Positions 28,143 to 39,236 of a stretch of DNA of 64,000 nt are shown piece after piece; the stretch's first letter is position 1, and every line of letters starts with the position of its first letter. The position numbers and the translations under genes are program-made. Source of the DNA: Anisakis pegreffii. Its lineage: Eukaryota; Nematoda; Chromadorea; Rhabditida; Anisakidae. A model generated the notes under the pieces. The model was given only the letters and a program-made list of their open reading frames with translations. It was not told the origin of the DNA and searched no databases. Location of the stretch: contig JAPYMA010003038.1 in the NCBI GenBank assembly GCA_035041965.1, positions 1-64,000 of the forward strand. Direction: 5' to 3'.

Positions 28143-30558
28143 GAGATAATGAGTATCCACATGTGTACTGTTCCATCCATATGTGTGTGATCGAATACAA
28201 TATGTATCTTGGAGTTTGCGAATCTCAAATAAGATTTTGAGTAAATAATTTGGCCCTCTAACTGAGTAAATCCAAAAGTCACTCCAATGATTAGATCTTG
28301 CTACTAGTGAAACCTGGAGCTTGAATAAAGTAGAGAATGATGCAATCGGAACAAATCATTTACAATTTCCATCCAACAGCCCTAATCGCTGATCATATTC
28401 CGACACACAAGTGTCAGCAAGCAAAACAATGAAACGAACAAACTCGAAAAGAAGTATTTGCAGAGGCGTTTATCGCACGCACTACTGTCAATAACAGTCT
28501 TCCTATCGGTACTCTTCACTTATGTTAACGAGCTTACGCATGAAGACGGTAAAATGGTGATTGGACGTTTCGCGTCAGGATCACAGATCGCTGGATCACT
28601 CGTTTGTCCTTATCTCATAGTCAGTGATTCGTTGATGTCCTTTCAAGTGATTTTGCCGTTTCACTTCTACATTCCGCATTCTAAAACTGATGATTTTGAT
28701 TACTCTCAAAGCATTGTCTTAAATTGCATTTATTGGTGTTATGTGCAGATTAGTTTTTGATTCATAAACTTGTTCAGTAGTGGAAAAATCTCAATGTGTG
28801 AAAAGACATGAGAGACGTTCACATTTTCACAAAATGAAATACAAAATTCAATGGTGAAATTTTCAGTATCGAGCTTTCAAATCGAAGGTCATCGATTTCA
28901 TACCATTTGCAAGTGTTTTATTTACATGGGTGATGGAACTACACGCCATTATTTATAGTATTGGAATTAACGATTACTACATGACGGTTGGCTGTGTTAT
29001 TTTATTATAAAAGCTTTTGACCGTGATGCGAGCACACCCAGTGTTACACTGATCACTTAGCCTTGAAAACAACTTTGTCTGTCATTTATTTGCACTCCAA
29101 CAGAATTCGGCTATCGAAATGTCACTATCAGAAAAAACAAAAATACATTTTTGCTTGATTAGAATGGCCTCATTTTACCCGACTACAACCTCAAACGTTG
29201 CGCACTTCTAAAATATCTCGAAGATAACAAGTCGGTTGTTTTAAAAGCAAATAACCATCATTACACTCAAATGTAACAGTTCAAATTCAAACCATTAATT
29301 CCGGTTCTCATTCCTCACCATTTATTGTCGATAGAGATACCTCAATTAACAATAACAAATGAAATTATGATATCTTTTGTGGGATGATAATGTATTGTAC
29401 ACTCGAATACTCATGAAAGTAATCACCTTCCAAAAGGATCAACATTTATGTGTTTCAGTTAGCCAATTCGACTTTTTTCATAATGGATGGTTCACTTTTA
29501 TCGATGTTTCTCATTTATCCGACAGAGAGGGAAAATGATAGTGAGAAGAAAAATAAACGACATAAGAATGTGGATGCCATCGGGAAGTTGATTTGATTGC
29601 GACACTCGATAATAGTACAAAACTCTTGACGTCTAATGTGTGTTCGACAAGCAACATGATAATTATGGAACTGTTTCATTCAATATAATAAATGTCTTAT
29701 ATCATCACTAATTCACATTCACCAAGCCGAATGTTTCAATAAACGTTCACTTCAATTCAGTCCAGCAAATTTCTTCGATATTTATTCCATACTAAAAGAT
29801 ATTTCTAACAAAATCGGTTCAAACGAACGGATCATAATATCAAGAGGCTATATGAAAACCTGAAGTGAAAAGAATTCGGACGTTCTACTCAACATCAGCC
29901 TAATATAAGTTCCAAGACAGTTAAAATAGTGAGAAAAAATAAAATAAGTAAAATACGTAGTCAGTTAGAATCAGTTCTTAGAACCGAACAATAAAAATCA
30001 ACATACTGCATACTACACTTACGATGCGAATGAAAGAGTGAAATAAAAATAAGTGGAAACATTACGTGATCACATTGAGCACGAATAGAGAACACATAAC
30101 TGGAAACGCTATGTACAGCACGTTAACAATATGAATGCAAAAGCATAAAACAAGACAATATGGTTAATTTACAATCGGTGGACAACTTATGGTCAATTCA
30201 AAGCAGTCATTTTCAGAGACGAACATAGTATCGTTTCAGGTGAAATGACATCGGAGCGCAGTGCGCTGCACACAATGACCTCCTTCTATGTTTCTTCGCA
30301 GAAGCTTTTCATTCTTTCCCAATCTCCTCCATTCATCGACACATGAAAACTACCATCCTCCGTCCGCATTTGCTAAGTTCATACGAAACTTAAATGAATA
30401 TATACATACATCGGATATGTCACTCGACAAAATATGCTTCACAAAAAGTACTCTTCCTTTGTCTTTGCATGTATGAAGCAGTCGAACTTAGAAGCATTCA
30501 TGCACATTTCCTTAAGATACACATTTTCGAAACTATCTTCAGCAGCAGTTTACAATTA
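28143..30558. other. Gene-free stretch downstream of PRIMPOL
   Basis: This includes the presumed PRIMPOL 3' untranslated region just below 30559. A plus-strand open stretch at about 28463-28619 has an acceptor-like start and a hydrophobic N-terminus, but no partner exons or known domain. Nothing else is supportable. Confidence 0.45.
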
Positions 30559-33507
30559 CTACGACCCAAGAAATTCGTCATCAAAACGTTCATCATAAAA
30601 CGAATCAAATAAATCCGTTTCTGGTGCATTCTTCTCGATCGCAATGCCTTCAACATGTTTGTTCTCGGCTATTTCCTGCACAGTTTTGGAACAAGATTCA
30701 TCCGTTCTTTCATCGATTGAGCCGGGACTTCTCACGCGACAACTTATTGTCACAGTTGGGAATGTGTCATCAACATTCGAGGCTGACGATGTCTCTCCTG
30801 AATTTTTTTTGAAGTTTATTTTCCAATCTCGTGAGTGAAAGCGATCGAGAATTCGCTAACAGCAGTCTCATAAATTTTGATAGAATATTTAATTTAACAA
30901 GCGAGGTGAACGAACGATGGCAAAGATGTGAGAATAACCTTGTGTTGATGGAGAAATAGACTGACGTATGAGAGGCGGTAATGGAAAGTAGTTGGACTGC
31001 GTACCGCGACAGTCAATATCAAAACATTTTTGAAAGCAGTGCATTCGCACCAAGTCAACTGTCCAATAAACGTGATTACGTCGATGTTCACGACCAACAT
31101 TGTAACAATAACGACAGCCGGATAACTGAACAATAACGTGTGATTACGCTTTGAAATTGCTGTCGCGTTTTCATAATTAATTCATCAATAATAAATACTT
31201 CTGCATGAAAGGAAAAATTAAAACAATCACACTCACATAATAGTTTATTCTTAGTGATCCATCATTGATATGTTTTGATAGTTTCCACATCCGAATCGAG
31301 ACACCATCTCTCCAACGTCTTAAAACTGAGAACGCTTTAAAAACAACGAGTGATTTTCTATTAAACGAATAATGCATCATTCTGAATAAATAACCGAAAA
31401 CACGCAGATATGAAAAGAGTGAATTATACAAAATAACTAGTAATAGCGGAACAGTTTCGTTAACCGTGATAAAATGGGATGAGAACATGACAATGAATGA
31501 CCGATTAATGGTGACAATATAATCTTCAAGCATTGGATAAGGTGACGTTAAACCATATCCACTCATGTAGTCAATGTAATTATTTGTTGCGTTCGACGAC
31601 TCGCTAACTGCAATTCACACAACAAAAATTTTGTTCGCGATTGAAAACAAATGAATAAAGTATCACTCGAAAGAATATTTGATCAACAACATCAAGATAT
31701 ATGACCTGCTCAAATATGATTAGGACAAATGCTGAATTATCTGAAATTAGTGCAAAAAAACCTGTCGGTCTCTCCCAAAAAAGGGGACCAAACTTAGACT
31801 CAAAATCATCCCAAAGTTTCCCTTTTCGAAACCTAACACAGCGGTTTAATGGTTGTCTTCAAATGTTCCTGAATCTTGCAGCTCAATTGGACGCTTGTTT
31901 TGATAGAGTCATTTTATCTTAATCTGTCGTATCTCGTATTTGTTTCGATCATTGTTATGTCAATATCTAACACAGCATTCTAACAGCTGAACTGCAATAC
32001 ATTAATGGAATGGCTCGAATAAATACCTGGAATATGTAAAACAACTGGCGGTTGCGAGACGATACCCGGATACTGTGTGGTCTCAGATATTGTCTGCAGA
32101 ACTTTTGGAGATTGGGAGTAACGAGCAGGAACGATGAGAGAATCGAGGAATATTCGTTTCTTGGAGATCGCTGATGGATTTGCGTAAAAATGACAACGAT
32201 CCGATAGAACCAGTGGATTGTTCTTACCTATTTTTGTTGATAAATACAACCGGAAATTGCGATTCCTGGAAGTGAAAACGAAATTTTGAAAACTGAAATA
32301 TAATGAAAATTATGTTGAAACACCATTGTAGAAATCAAAAAAGAGTTGATATTGAGGTGATCTGAATACTTCACTTCAATCAATCAAACTCATCGTTCAG
32401 TGAATTGCCCTATATTTATCATATCATCAGTTAGTAATATCGAACGGACGACTCGCTTCTCACTTCATCTGACCATTTAAAAAAGTACAGAATGCCTACT
32501 ATAATCTGGATGCTTCCTTCAGCTTTAGAACTGGCGTAGACGAAAGATCAAGGAAGCATCAGACAAAGCGAAGTGCTTGTTTCAAGAAAAAGCTCAGCTT
32601 AAAAATACGTGGCTGTGATAAAATTCATTTAAGATGGAACGTAATTCATAAAGGCAACTTACGTTGTATAAACACCAGCATCGAAAAGCGTAGTTGTTTT
32701 AGAGGCATCTTTATTCCAAACAATACCACGATTTGTGGAAAACATCTTCTTTTCGAGAACATCGATGAATGATTTCTTCATCGAGACGTTTGATGGGAAT
32801 AAACATTCACCTGGCAAATGCAAAATTAAATGCTCACTGAATTTGGTTTGCGTGGAAGCATCCAATACGACGGTCATCTGAAAGTTAATTTTTACATAGA
32901 AACAACTTCAAGCAAATCCTCGAACACGTATACACACAAAACAAAGCAATCAGATAATGCAGTATCAAAATTGAATGCTTGAAATAATCCACTGAAACTG
33001 GCAAGGCAAGCACTCTAGTCAATAAGCAATATCAATGACGAATTCATATAATAACAACTTCACCTTATCAGAATCAAATTCGATTTGAAACACTTCGTTC
33101 AGAGTTTCTTTAACGCAGTCACTGAAATCGTTGACTAACTGCGTTTGATCAACGTTTTGATTTGTTCCTCTGTAAAACTCTAAATCGAAATATAGTCTCG
33201 CTGGACAACCGTCTGGTATTAACTCATAGAATGAAACGTTTTCGCATTGTTCATACCATCGCCAAAATCGTTCTATCGTTGTCAGTAAAAAACGGCGTCG
33301 ACCTTTAAATACGACTACGATTAGTTTCATGCGTTCAGACACTTCAAACTTGATTCAAATCACAATCAATAAGAGACCTTCTTTAGAGCCAGAATATTCG
33401 TACGAAAATATGCGTGACTGTTCGCCTTCTTCCTCGCGCTTCAAAAGCGCGTCACGTTGACGATAGTATATATTGAAGCAACCGAGTGATTCTTCGAACA
33501 GACTCAT
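30559..33507 (-). CDS. PRIMPOL: PrimPol-like DNA primase-polymerase, 8 exons, complete
   Basis: PrimPol is an archaeo-eukaryotic primase that reprimes or bypasses lesions at stalled forks in nucleus and mitochondria. Exons on the minus strand: 33507-33378, 33341-33064, 32877-32663, 32265-32027, 31607-31502, 31318-31237, 31125-30966, 30797-30559. Phases agree and give 482 aa (human 560). The catalytic metal motif is RLYFDLEF (D96, E98). The S-x-H motif is KFSEHL (S150, H152) and the third acidic residue is D202 in LFDAGVYT, followed by NRNFRLYLSTKIGK. The zinc knuckle C357-x6-H364, C384, C389 has the spacing of the human finger. The C-terminus is acidic and aromatic (DSFYDERFDDEFLGS). The first exon is the least certain part, because it needs a 36-nt intron. 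POLE2 lies 1.5 kb upstream on the same strand. Confidence 0.93.
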
Positions 33508-35049
33508 TTTCACTTTACGCATCATATTCTAAACCAATGTCAATCATTCACTCAAAAATATGTCGAATTAATCGACAGTTCCAACGGAACATATATTGCG
33601 AAGTTCAAATCATTGTGATTTTTCGTTATTCGCAAATGATTCTTAAAACACAAACTTTGTGCAAAAATAATAAATCGTCATGAAAAAGATTTTAGCAATG
33701 CTTAAACCGTGTACGATTGCAGCAGTACACGTGGTAGAATTTCAGCATCTGTTGACTAAATATTAGCCTAAGCGTTCGAAAACGAACTTGAGCGGATGAC
33801 ATTAAAGCACACCGGTGTGCACTGCTACATCCATACGACAATTACCAATTGTCTGAAAGTGAAAAGGAACTGGAATTGAATGTGTTAATATTTAACCTCA
33901 TTCGAATGACAAATACTTTCAACTGATTGTTTCGCTCTGCTTGCGCCACCATAAAACCAATCCAGATTTTCTTCGTTTGAATTGCCGTCCTCGTTCATTT
34001 CGTGGCCTTAGTTGTAGCTGCAAAAAAAAGGATAAATAGAACAAGCTTCAAATGTAACACGATCACATTTGAATTCAACCGATTAATCGAATGCTATCCA
34101 AACTTCCTCCCGTGAAACCATTCCTCCGACAATTACTGAAACTCGGTCATGTAATCAGATTCGCGCAGTCCAGCTTTTGAGAAACGTTCCAAGCGATTCA
34201 CGATAATCGTTACTGCATTCACGCGCTTCGGAACGAGGCTCACCATCCCGCTGAGCTTCATGCTTTAACGGCACTCATTCCGAGTTTCCTTTTGTACTAC
34301 GAACTACTCCAAAAAGCCTTCAAAATCTCCAACGTACAAGTTGGCCTTGTACGGGCGACTTAAATCAGTGGATTAAGCACTTTCAAATTGAATTATTAAC
34401 GCGCCAGTAAAATAAACTGCCCGCAGACATTTCGCCAAGAGGAGATAAATCGTTATGTGTTCCTTCACTGTGTGTACAATGTACATCTGAAGTGCGCCTA
34501 CTTGTCAAGAACGAATATAATACAACGGACTGCAAACAGGCTAGGGGGTTGGATATAGTAACTCCGATTTAGTTGATGATATGAGGGTGGAGATGGGTCG
34601 ATGTCGAGAAATTCACGCGTCCATTCCCAATAAAATCTCCTTATCCCATATTTCAGCAGTCTCACAAATTTACTCAATACTCATTTATTCACCTGAACCA
34701 CAGCTGTTATCTGGTAAATAATATTAACCTTCTTCAAAGTATCCATAACATAAATTGTGAACCGCTTCCTTCATTACCATCCTTTTTTTTTCAGACAAAT
34801 TCACAGCATAAATTCCCGTAATTTCCAACTGGAACATTTATTCAAGAGATGCTGTTGAACACATGGAAATACAGCCGAATACGGTTATTGAAATGAACAA
34901 GAAAAATGATTCCTCAAAAAATTGCTCAATAATGCGCACGGCTCGCTATTATTTACATACAGACAAGTGAACAAAAATGAATGAGTTACAATAACAAATA
35001 CAGGACATAAAGGTCAAAGGAATTTGTTCGTCCATTTATACATTCCGCC
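33508..35049. other. Spacer between PRIMPOL and POLE2 (same strand)
   Basis: This 1.5-kb stretch would hold the POLE2 3' untranslated region and the PRIMPOL 5' region. No further exon was found. A diverged inverted repeat (about 33720-33735 and 33815-33830, GCAGTACAC and GTGTGCACTGC) flanks a short segment and may be a tiny decayed element. Confidence 0.5.
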
Positions 35050-38000
35050 TCATTCGTCAATATTACATGGCTCAATTTCACGCCTACATGGATAATAGAC
35101 GTGGAATTCAAGTTTTGATCGAGCAAAGGAGCCAGGATTTGCGAATAAGCATTGATGTTTCGAGATGGCGAATTGCTGAAATTGATCGGCAATAATGACA
35201 AGATCCGGTAAAGGATAAAGTCTCAGGCAGTAATCCATTTGCCAAAAGACCGGTGAGATGTGCAGCGGTAATGGTGTCAAATGACCTGCAGATGCGATCG
35301 TTCGGCAAAACTGAAACTTGTTCAATAACTCAACCTTTAATTAATTCGCTTTTCCGACCGCATCTAAACACTTTATCGCATTTCCATGATAAATAACCCA
35401 CAACATTTTCATTTCCCATTTTTTAACGACCATTCTGTTTCAAAGCGAAATGCAGACTTTCCTTTAGAGTTACTGTTTTTTCAAATACGAAGAACAACCA
35501 AATAATGCTACTGAACTATTGAATCAGTATCTATCAAAGTTTGTTCAAATCAGTTCGGGATGTCACAATAAGCGCAAATCCGACGAAAAGATTATCTGTA
35601 GAACCAACTTGAGGATGACTGAGAAATTGAGGGGGGGGGTGGGGGTGGGAGGGTAAGTAGGACCCATCAGGGTAATGGTCTAGATTGTCAAACCTTTTTT
35701 TTGGGGAGGGAAAAGGGAGAAGGAACGGATTTTAAAAAAGAAAAGAATTCTTCACAGAAATCAACTAACTGAACAATTCAGGTCAACTCAAAATCGTTTA
35801 GTGACAAATCAGTACAAGCAAACGAACGTGTTCAGCAATATCAGTAGTTGCAGATGGCATATGTATACTATTCCTGCACATCTTCTCGATTAAATCGTCT
35901 CTGAGAATAACGATCTCCTGGTCGGCGTATTGTATTCGGCATGGATTTGACGCGAATGAACAATTTGGTATTTTATCCATCACTTCAAACAGTGAGTGTG
36001 GCAGAGGCGGTCTGTAATTCTGTTTTCTGTTACGTTACTATACTTTTTTCCAAGAACGTTAAACAACGATCAAATGACTTACCGGGGCAAGAACGTGCCA
36101 AGATAAGGGTCATCAGGCCCAGGAATAAACACAAAATGACAACCAGCTAACTGCTCAATTCTTTTGTTGATTATGTTTGATAAATGTCGAAATCCATCTG
36201 AAACAATCTGTCGGTTGTTCGATTCTAATCAAGAGCAATCGATTCTAGTCTGGAATAAATGCTAAAGCCTCTTGAACTCAAGCGATAATTCAGACATAAC
36301 CTATAAGTGAAACGGACATAATAGGCGTTTAGTTTACTCCTGAACAAACTATTCACTTCGATAAGATATTGGCTTGCATTTCATTTGATCCAATATACAC
36401 CTATGATATATCAACGAATAACTGAAGAAACGCATCGGTTGGAGGGCTGTATTACTGATAATGAAACTGACCCAATAAACGTTGACGAGCACCTGATGAA
36501 CCGGAACAAGAACAAAAATTACCACAAAATATGAATGCGATCGGTGGTGATTCAGTGAAACCATCAAACAACTTGAACAAACCTTGCATCACCTTGAATC
36601 AGTATTACATAATTTCATGCCAAACACTTACAAGGAAAGGTCACGAACGAAACCCAACATTTCGGGATGACTTATATATCACATTGTAGAATTCCTCGAG
36701 ATGATCATGGATAGGCAAAAACTTTTTGCGAAACACAAAGAGGACGTGGGATATGGCAGCAAAAAGGTTTCAGTGTACTGAAGTAACTTTTGATTTTCCA
36801 TCTGGCAGCGACGGCTTGGCCTAGTGGGTAACGTTCCAGGATTAAGTCTGAAGGCGTATTTCCAAACGCATATATATATATATATATATCATCCCGAAAC
36901 GTTGAAATTAAATTTCCATTATTGTGTGTCATAACTTCCATATGATTGCAAACAACTCGCTAGCGTCGAAAGAAATGAATATGCAAATAAATGACTGGGA
37001 TCAATGAATAAAAATGAGATGTGAACAGCGATCGAAGCCAAACCTTCGGATCATCCAACCAAACGTCAGATATAAAAACAATCCTCGCATCCTTATTTCT
37101 AGCGTTTGCGTCACGAAGTTGTGGTTGGCTGGCATAAGCCTTCGCACTTTCACCACCAAACCAATTCGCATCACCGAAATACGACCGAGTCATTTCGGCA
37201 TTCTCAACCGGTGGCAATCCAACGCCAGTCACCGTCAACAAATCAGCATTATAATACCCTTCCAGTAACATTATACAACCATCCGTATAAAGTCCCGAAT
37301 GAAATGTCGCATTACTCAAGTCAACGTTGATCGAACCTAAATCTCTATCCGTTCATTCATCCATTTTGTTGAATCCTATCAGCTCAATAACATTTCATGA
37401 TCCATTCGCACTAAAGTGAAATACTCACTGAACCACTTTGTTCAACGATACACATGAATAACTGTTCCTGAGATATTCAACTAAAAATATGATTAAGGAG
37501 AAGTAATCAGGTGATAAATTTCCTTTCACATTTTATCAGAAACGATTAAATCGTAGTAATCTCCATCAAGACAGGAGAAAATTATTTAAAAAATAACCGG
37601 TAAGATCTTCAAGTTGATATGAATCAACAGAGGACTGCGTTAGAATACCCAAAACGATGACATTACTCTGTTTACACCTCGAACCCAGTAACTTTTCCAC
37701 TGTGCTCAATTGATATTTCCCTGATGATGAGCTCCGCAAAAAACGCTGAAAAGTAAAACGAAATTAAAAGGAACCTGCGAAAAACTTTGACTAAACAATC
37801 TCAGCTAAGCTGACTGATGGCAACAAAAAAGGGTATTGTCATAGAGGATGCGCAAAATCAAACAACACCGTGAAATAATACGATCAGAAAACGACAGATA
37901 ATGGGATTAATGAGCCAACCTGAATAACAAATTTGAGACGGTTTCGAAGTAACTCAATGGCATCGACGCACTTCCCAATCGCAGATGGCTGTTGCGATAT

Positions 38001-39236
38001 TGAAACAAGTTTACGTGATGTTTCGTCGTAGTCGAAACGTGGAGCTGAGAATATGTCAATAACGTTGAATAGCGATAAACTGTAAATTAAGATACTTATT
38101 CGACTAGCGCTTGACCTGAATACACTGATGGGAGTAAATCGTAGCAAATCAACGAAAGATGATGTAATTCGTAGATAACTTCAGATAAATCTTATTCATA
38201 ATTCAAGAATGAAAGGAAGTAATGCTACATGAGAATATGAACGAAAACTCGAACAGTTCTTTGCTTCTCGAACATGACGATGTTTTTCGTCGAAGAGTTC
38301 ATCAATGAGAAAAAACGAGAACTGAATAAATTAAAGCATTACAAACTTTCTGGATTTTTTATTTTCGCATATCGCAACGGCTGATTTGAGCGTCTCGATA
38401 CCTAACAATGGACTATTCACTGAAAGTTGAAATAATATAAACAAATTATGTCATAAGAGAGTTTGACAGACAGGAATCGGTGTGTTCAATAGTGCTTAGG
38501 AAAGAAACACTTCCAACGAAATTCAGTGAAAATGAAAAGGATAATTACGGAAAATCACTGATTATAATGACCAAAAATAAAATAAGGTTCGAGCACAAAT
38601 CAGAACCAACACGATTGCTTCGAAATGACATCAAGAACACGTGCAATCCAGAGTGGTCGTTGTGAATCGTCGAGGTTCCGTAGTATATTCACAGCATACT
38701 CCAATGTGTCTCTTAAAATTATAAACAATTTCGATGAATCGTTTCATGCGAACAATTTGTTTTTAAAGCAAGAACGGTGAAGTCTGTGAAATGCCGGGCC
38801 CGGATCAAGATTATTCACGTCCCGACAAAGCAGCATTTGCCGGGCTTGGCCAACAATCATCAGGTCAGACCAAGATTTGCAGGGCCGGGTGTCTTATTGC
38901 ATAATTGCTCTGGCCTGGCCCAGTCCGGTGATCTGACCTGGCAAGTCTTTATCCGGACGAGCAAATCTTGCCCCGGCAACTCCACACGATCGAATTTCTG
39001 AGGGTGAGATTTCAACCATGATCGCGATTGATAAAAATGTTGTGATTCGAGCAGTCTCAACCATCACCATCATTACTCCGAATCAATAGGGTTGATATTT
39101 TCCATTTCAAATCAAAAACAATCTCAAAATGAACGAATAAATGATCAAATCAGATATACCGTTTCAGAGTGTACGTCCTCAATTCGAACGCCGTTTTGAC
39201 ATGCTTCTTCAGTGCAACCAAATCTTTCTCGACCAT
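35050..39236 (-). CDS. POLE2: DNA polymerase epsilon subunit 2 (B subunit, Dpb2 family), 10 exons, complete
   Basis: The B subunit stabilises leading-strand polymerase epsilon and links it to the CMG helicase in the nucleus. Exons on the minus strand: 39236-39160, 38711-38611, 38419-38347, 38079-37920, 37745-37598, 37336-37044, 36592-36472, 36197-36083, 36011-35828, 35310-35050. All phases agree and give 510 aa (human 527). The short N-terminal helical domain is in exons 1-4. The OB-fold and inactive calcineurin-like phosphoesterase domain follows, with FHSGLY, FISDVWLDDPK, IFCGNF, FVFIPGPDDP, NPCRIQY, GHLTPLPL, YPLPDLVIIAD and NPGSF. An in-frame TGA sits just before the chosen ATG, and a TTTGCAG acceptor lies about 53 bases upstream (39289), so the transcript start may be spliced or trans-spliced there. 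Confidence 0.96.
35631..35653 (+). other. G-quadruplex-type G tract in POLE2 intron 9
   Basis: The plus strand carries four G runs (9, 5, 3 and 3 Gs) separated by single T or A bases. On the transcribed (minus) sense strand this is a C-rich tract inside POLE2 intron 9 (35311-35827). A second purine-rich run lies at about 35700-35725. Confidence 0.8.
36805..36870 (+). ncRNA. tRNA-like fragment inside the MITE
   Basis: TGGCCTAGTGGG (36817-36828) fits the internal A-box consensus of tRNA promoters, and an anticodon-stem-like CAG/CTG pairing follows around 36836-36850. No convincing B-box (GGTTCGAATCC) or acceptor stem is present, so this is not a functional tRNA gene. It may be a tRNA-derived or chance segment. 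Confidence 0.25.
36870..36889. repeat. (TA)n microsatellite
   Basis: Ten AT dinucleotides abut the right inverted repeat of the POLE2 intron 6 element. Confidence 0.95.
38790..38995. repeat. GC-rich CCGGGC/CTGGCC word island in POLE2 intron 1
   Basis: About 200 bp clearly richer in G+C than the surrounding DNA consist of scattered variants of TGCCGGGC, CAGGTCAGACC, TCTGGCCTGGCCC and ATCTGACCTGGC on both strands (for example ATGCCGGGCCCGG, TTGCCGGGCTTGGCC, GATCTGACCTGGC, CTTGCCCCGGCAAC). It lies wholly inside POLE2 intron 1 (38712-39159). It has no coding role in POLE2, since exons 1 and 2 join cleanly around it. By style it is a relative of the other word-rich islands, possibly a non-autonomous transposon; no clean terminal repeat was found. 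Confidence 0.55.

Larger units (their letters stand above)
36656..36903. mobile_element. MITE-like inverted-repeat element in POLE2 intron 6
   Basis: The ends AACATTTCGGGATGA (36656-36670) and TCATCCCGAAACGTT (36889-36903) are inverted repeats with one mismatch and enclose 248 bp. A (TA)n tract lies at 36870-36889 and a tRNA-like box lies in the middle. The exact reverse complement of 14 bases of the left terminus (CATCCCGAAATGTT) recurs at 45711-45724, so the end sequence is not unique. No ORF inside is credible as a transposase. The family is not identified. Confidence 0.6.

Noticed and set aside
28463..28619. A plus-strand exon with hydrophobic N-terminus (acceptor TTTGCAG, possible donor GTCAGT)
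   Set aside because: No partner exons and no recognisable domain were found; one open stretch of this size is expected by chance in 13 kb.
36805..36870. A functional tRNA gene
   Set aside because: Only an A-box-like segment is present; there is no B-box or acceptor stem, and it sits inside an inverted-repeat element.
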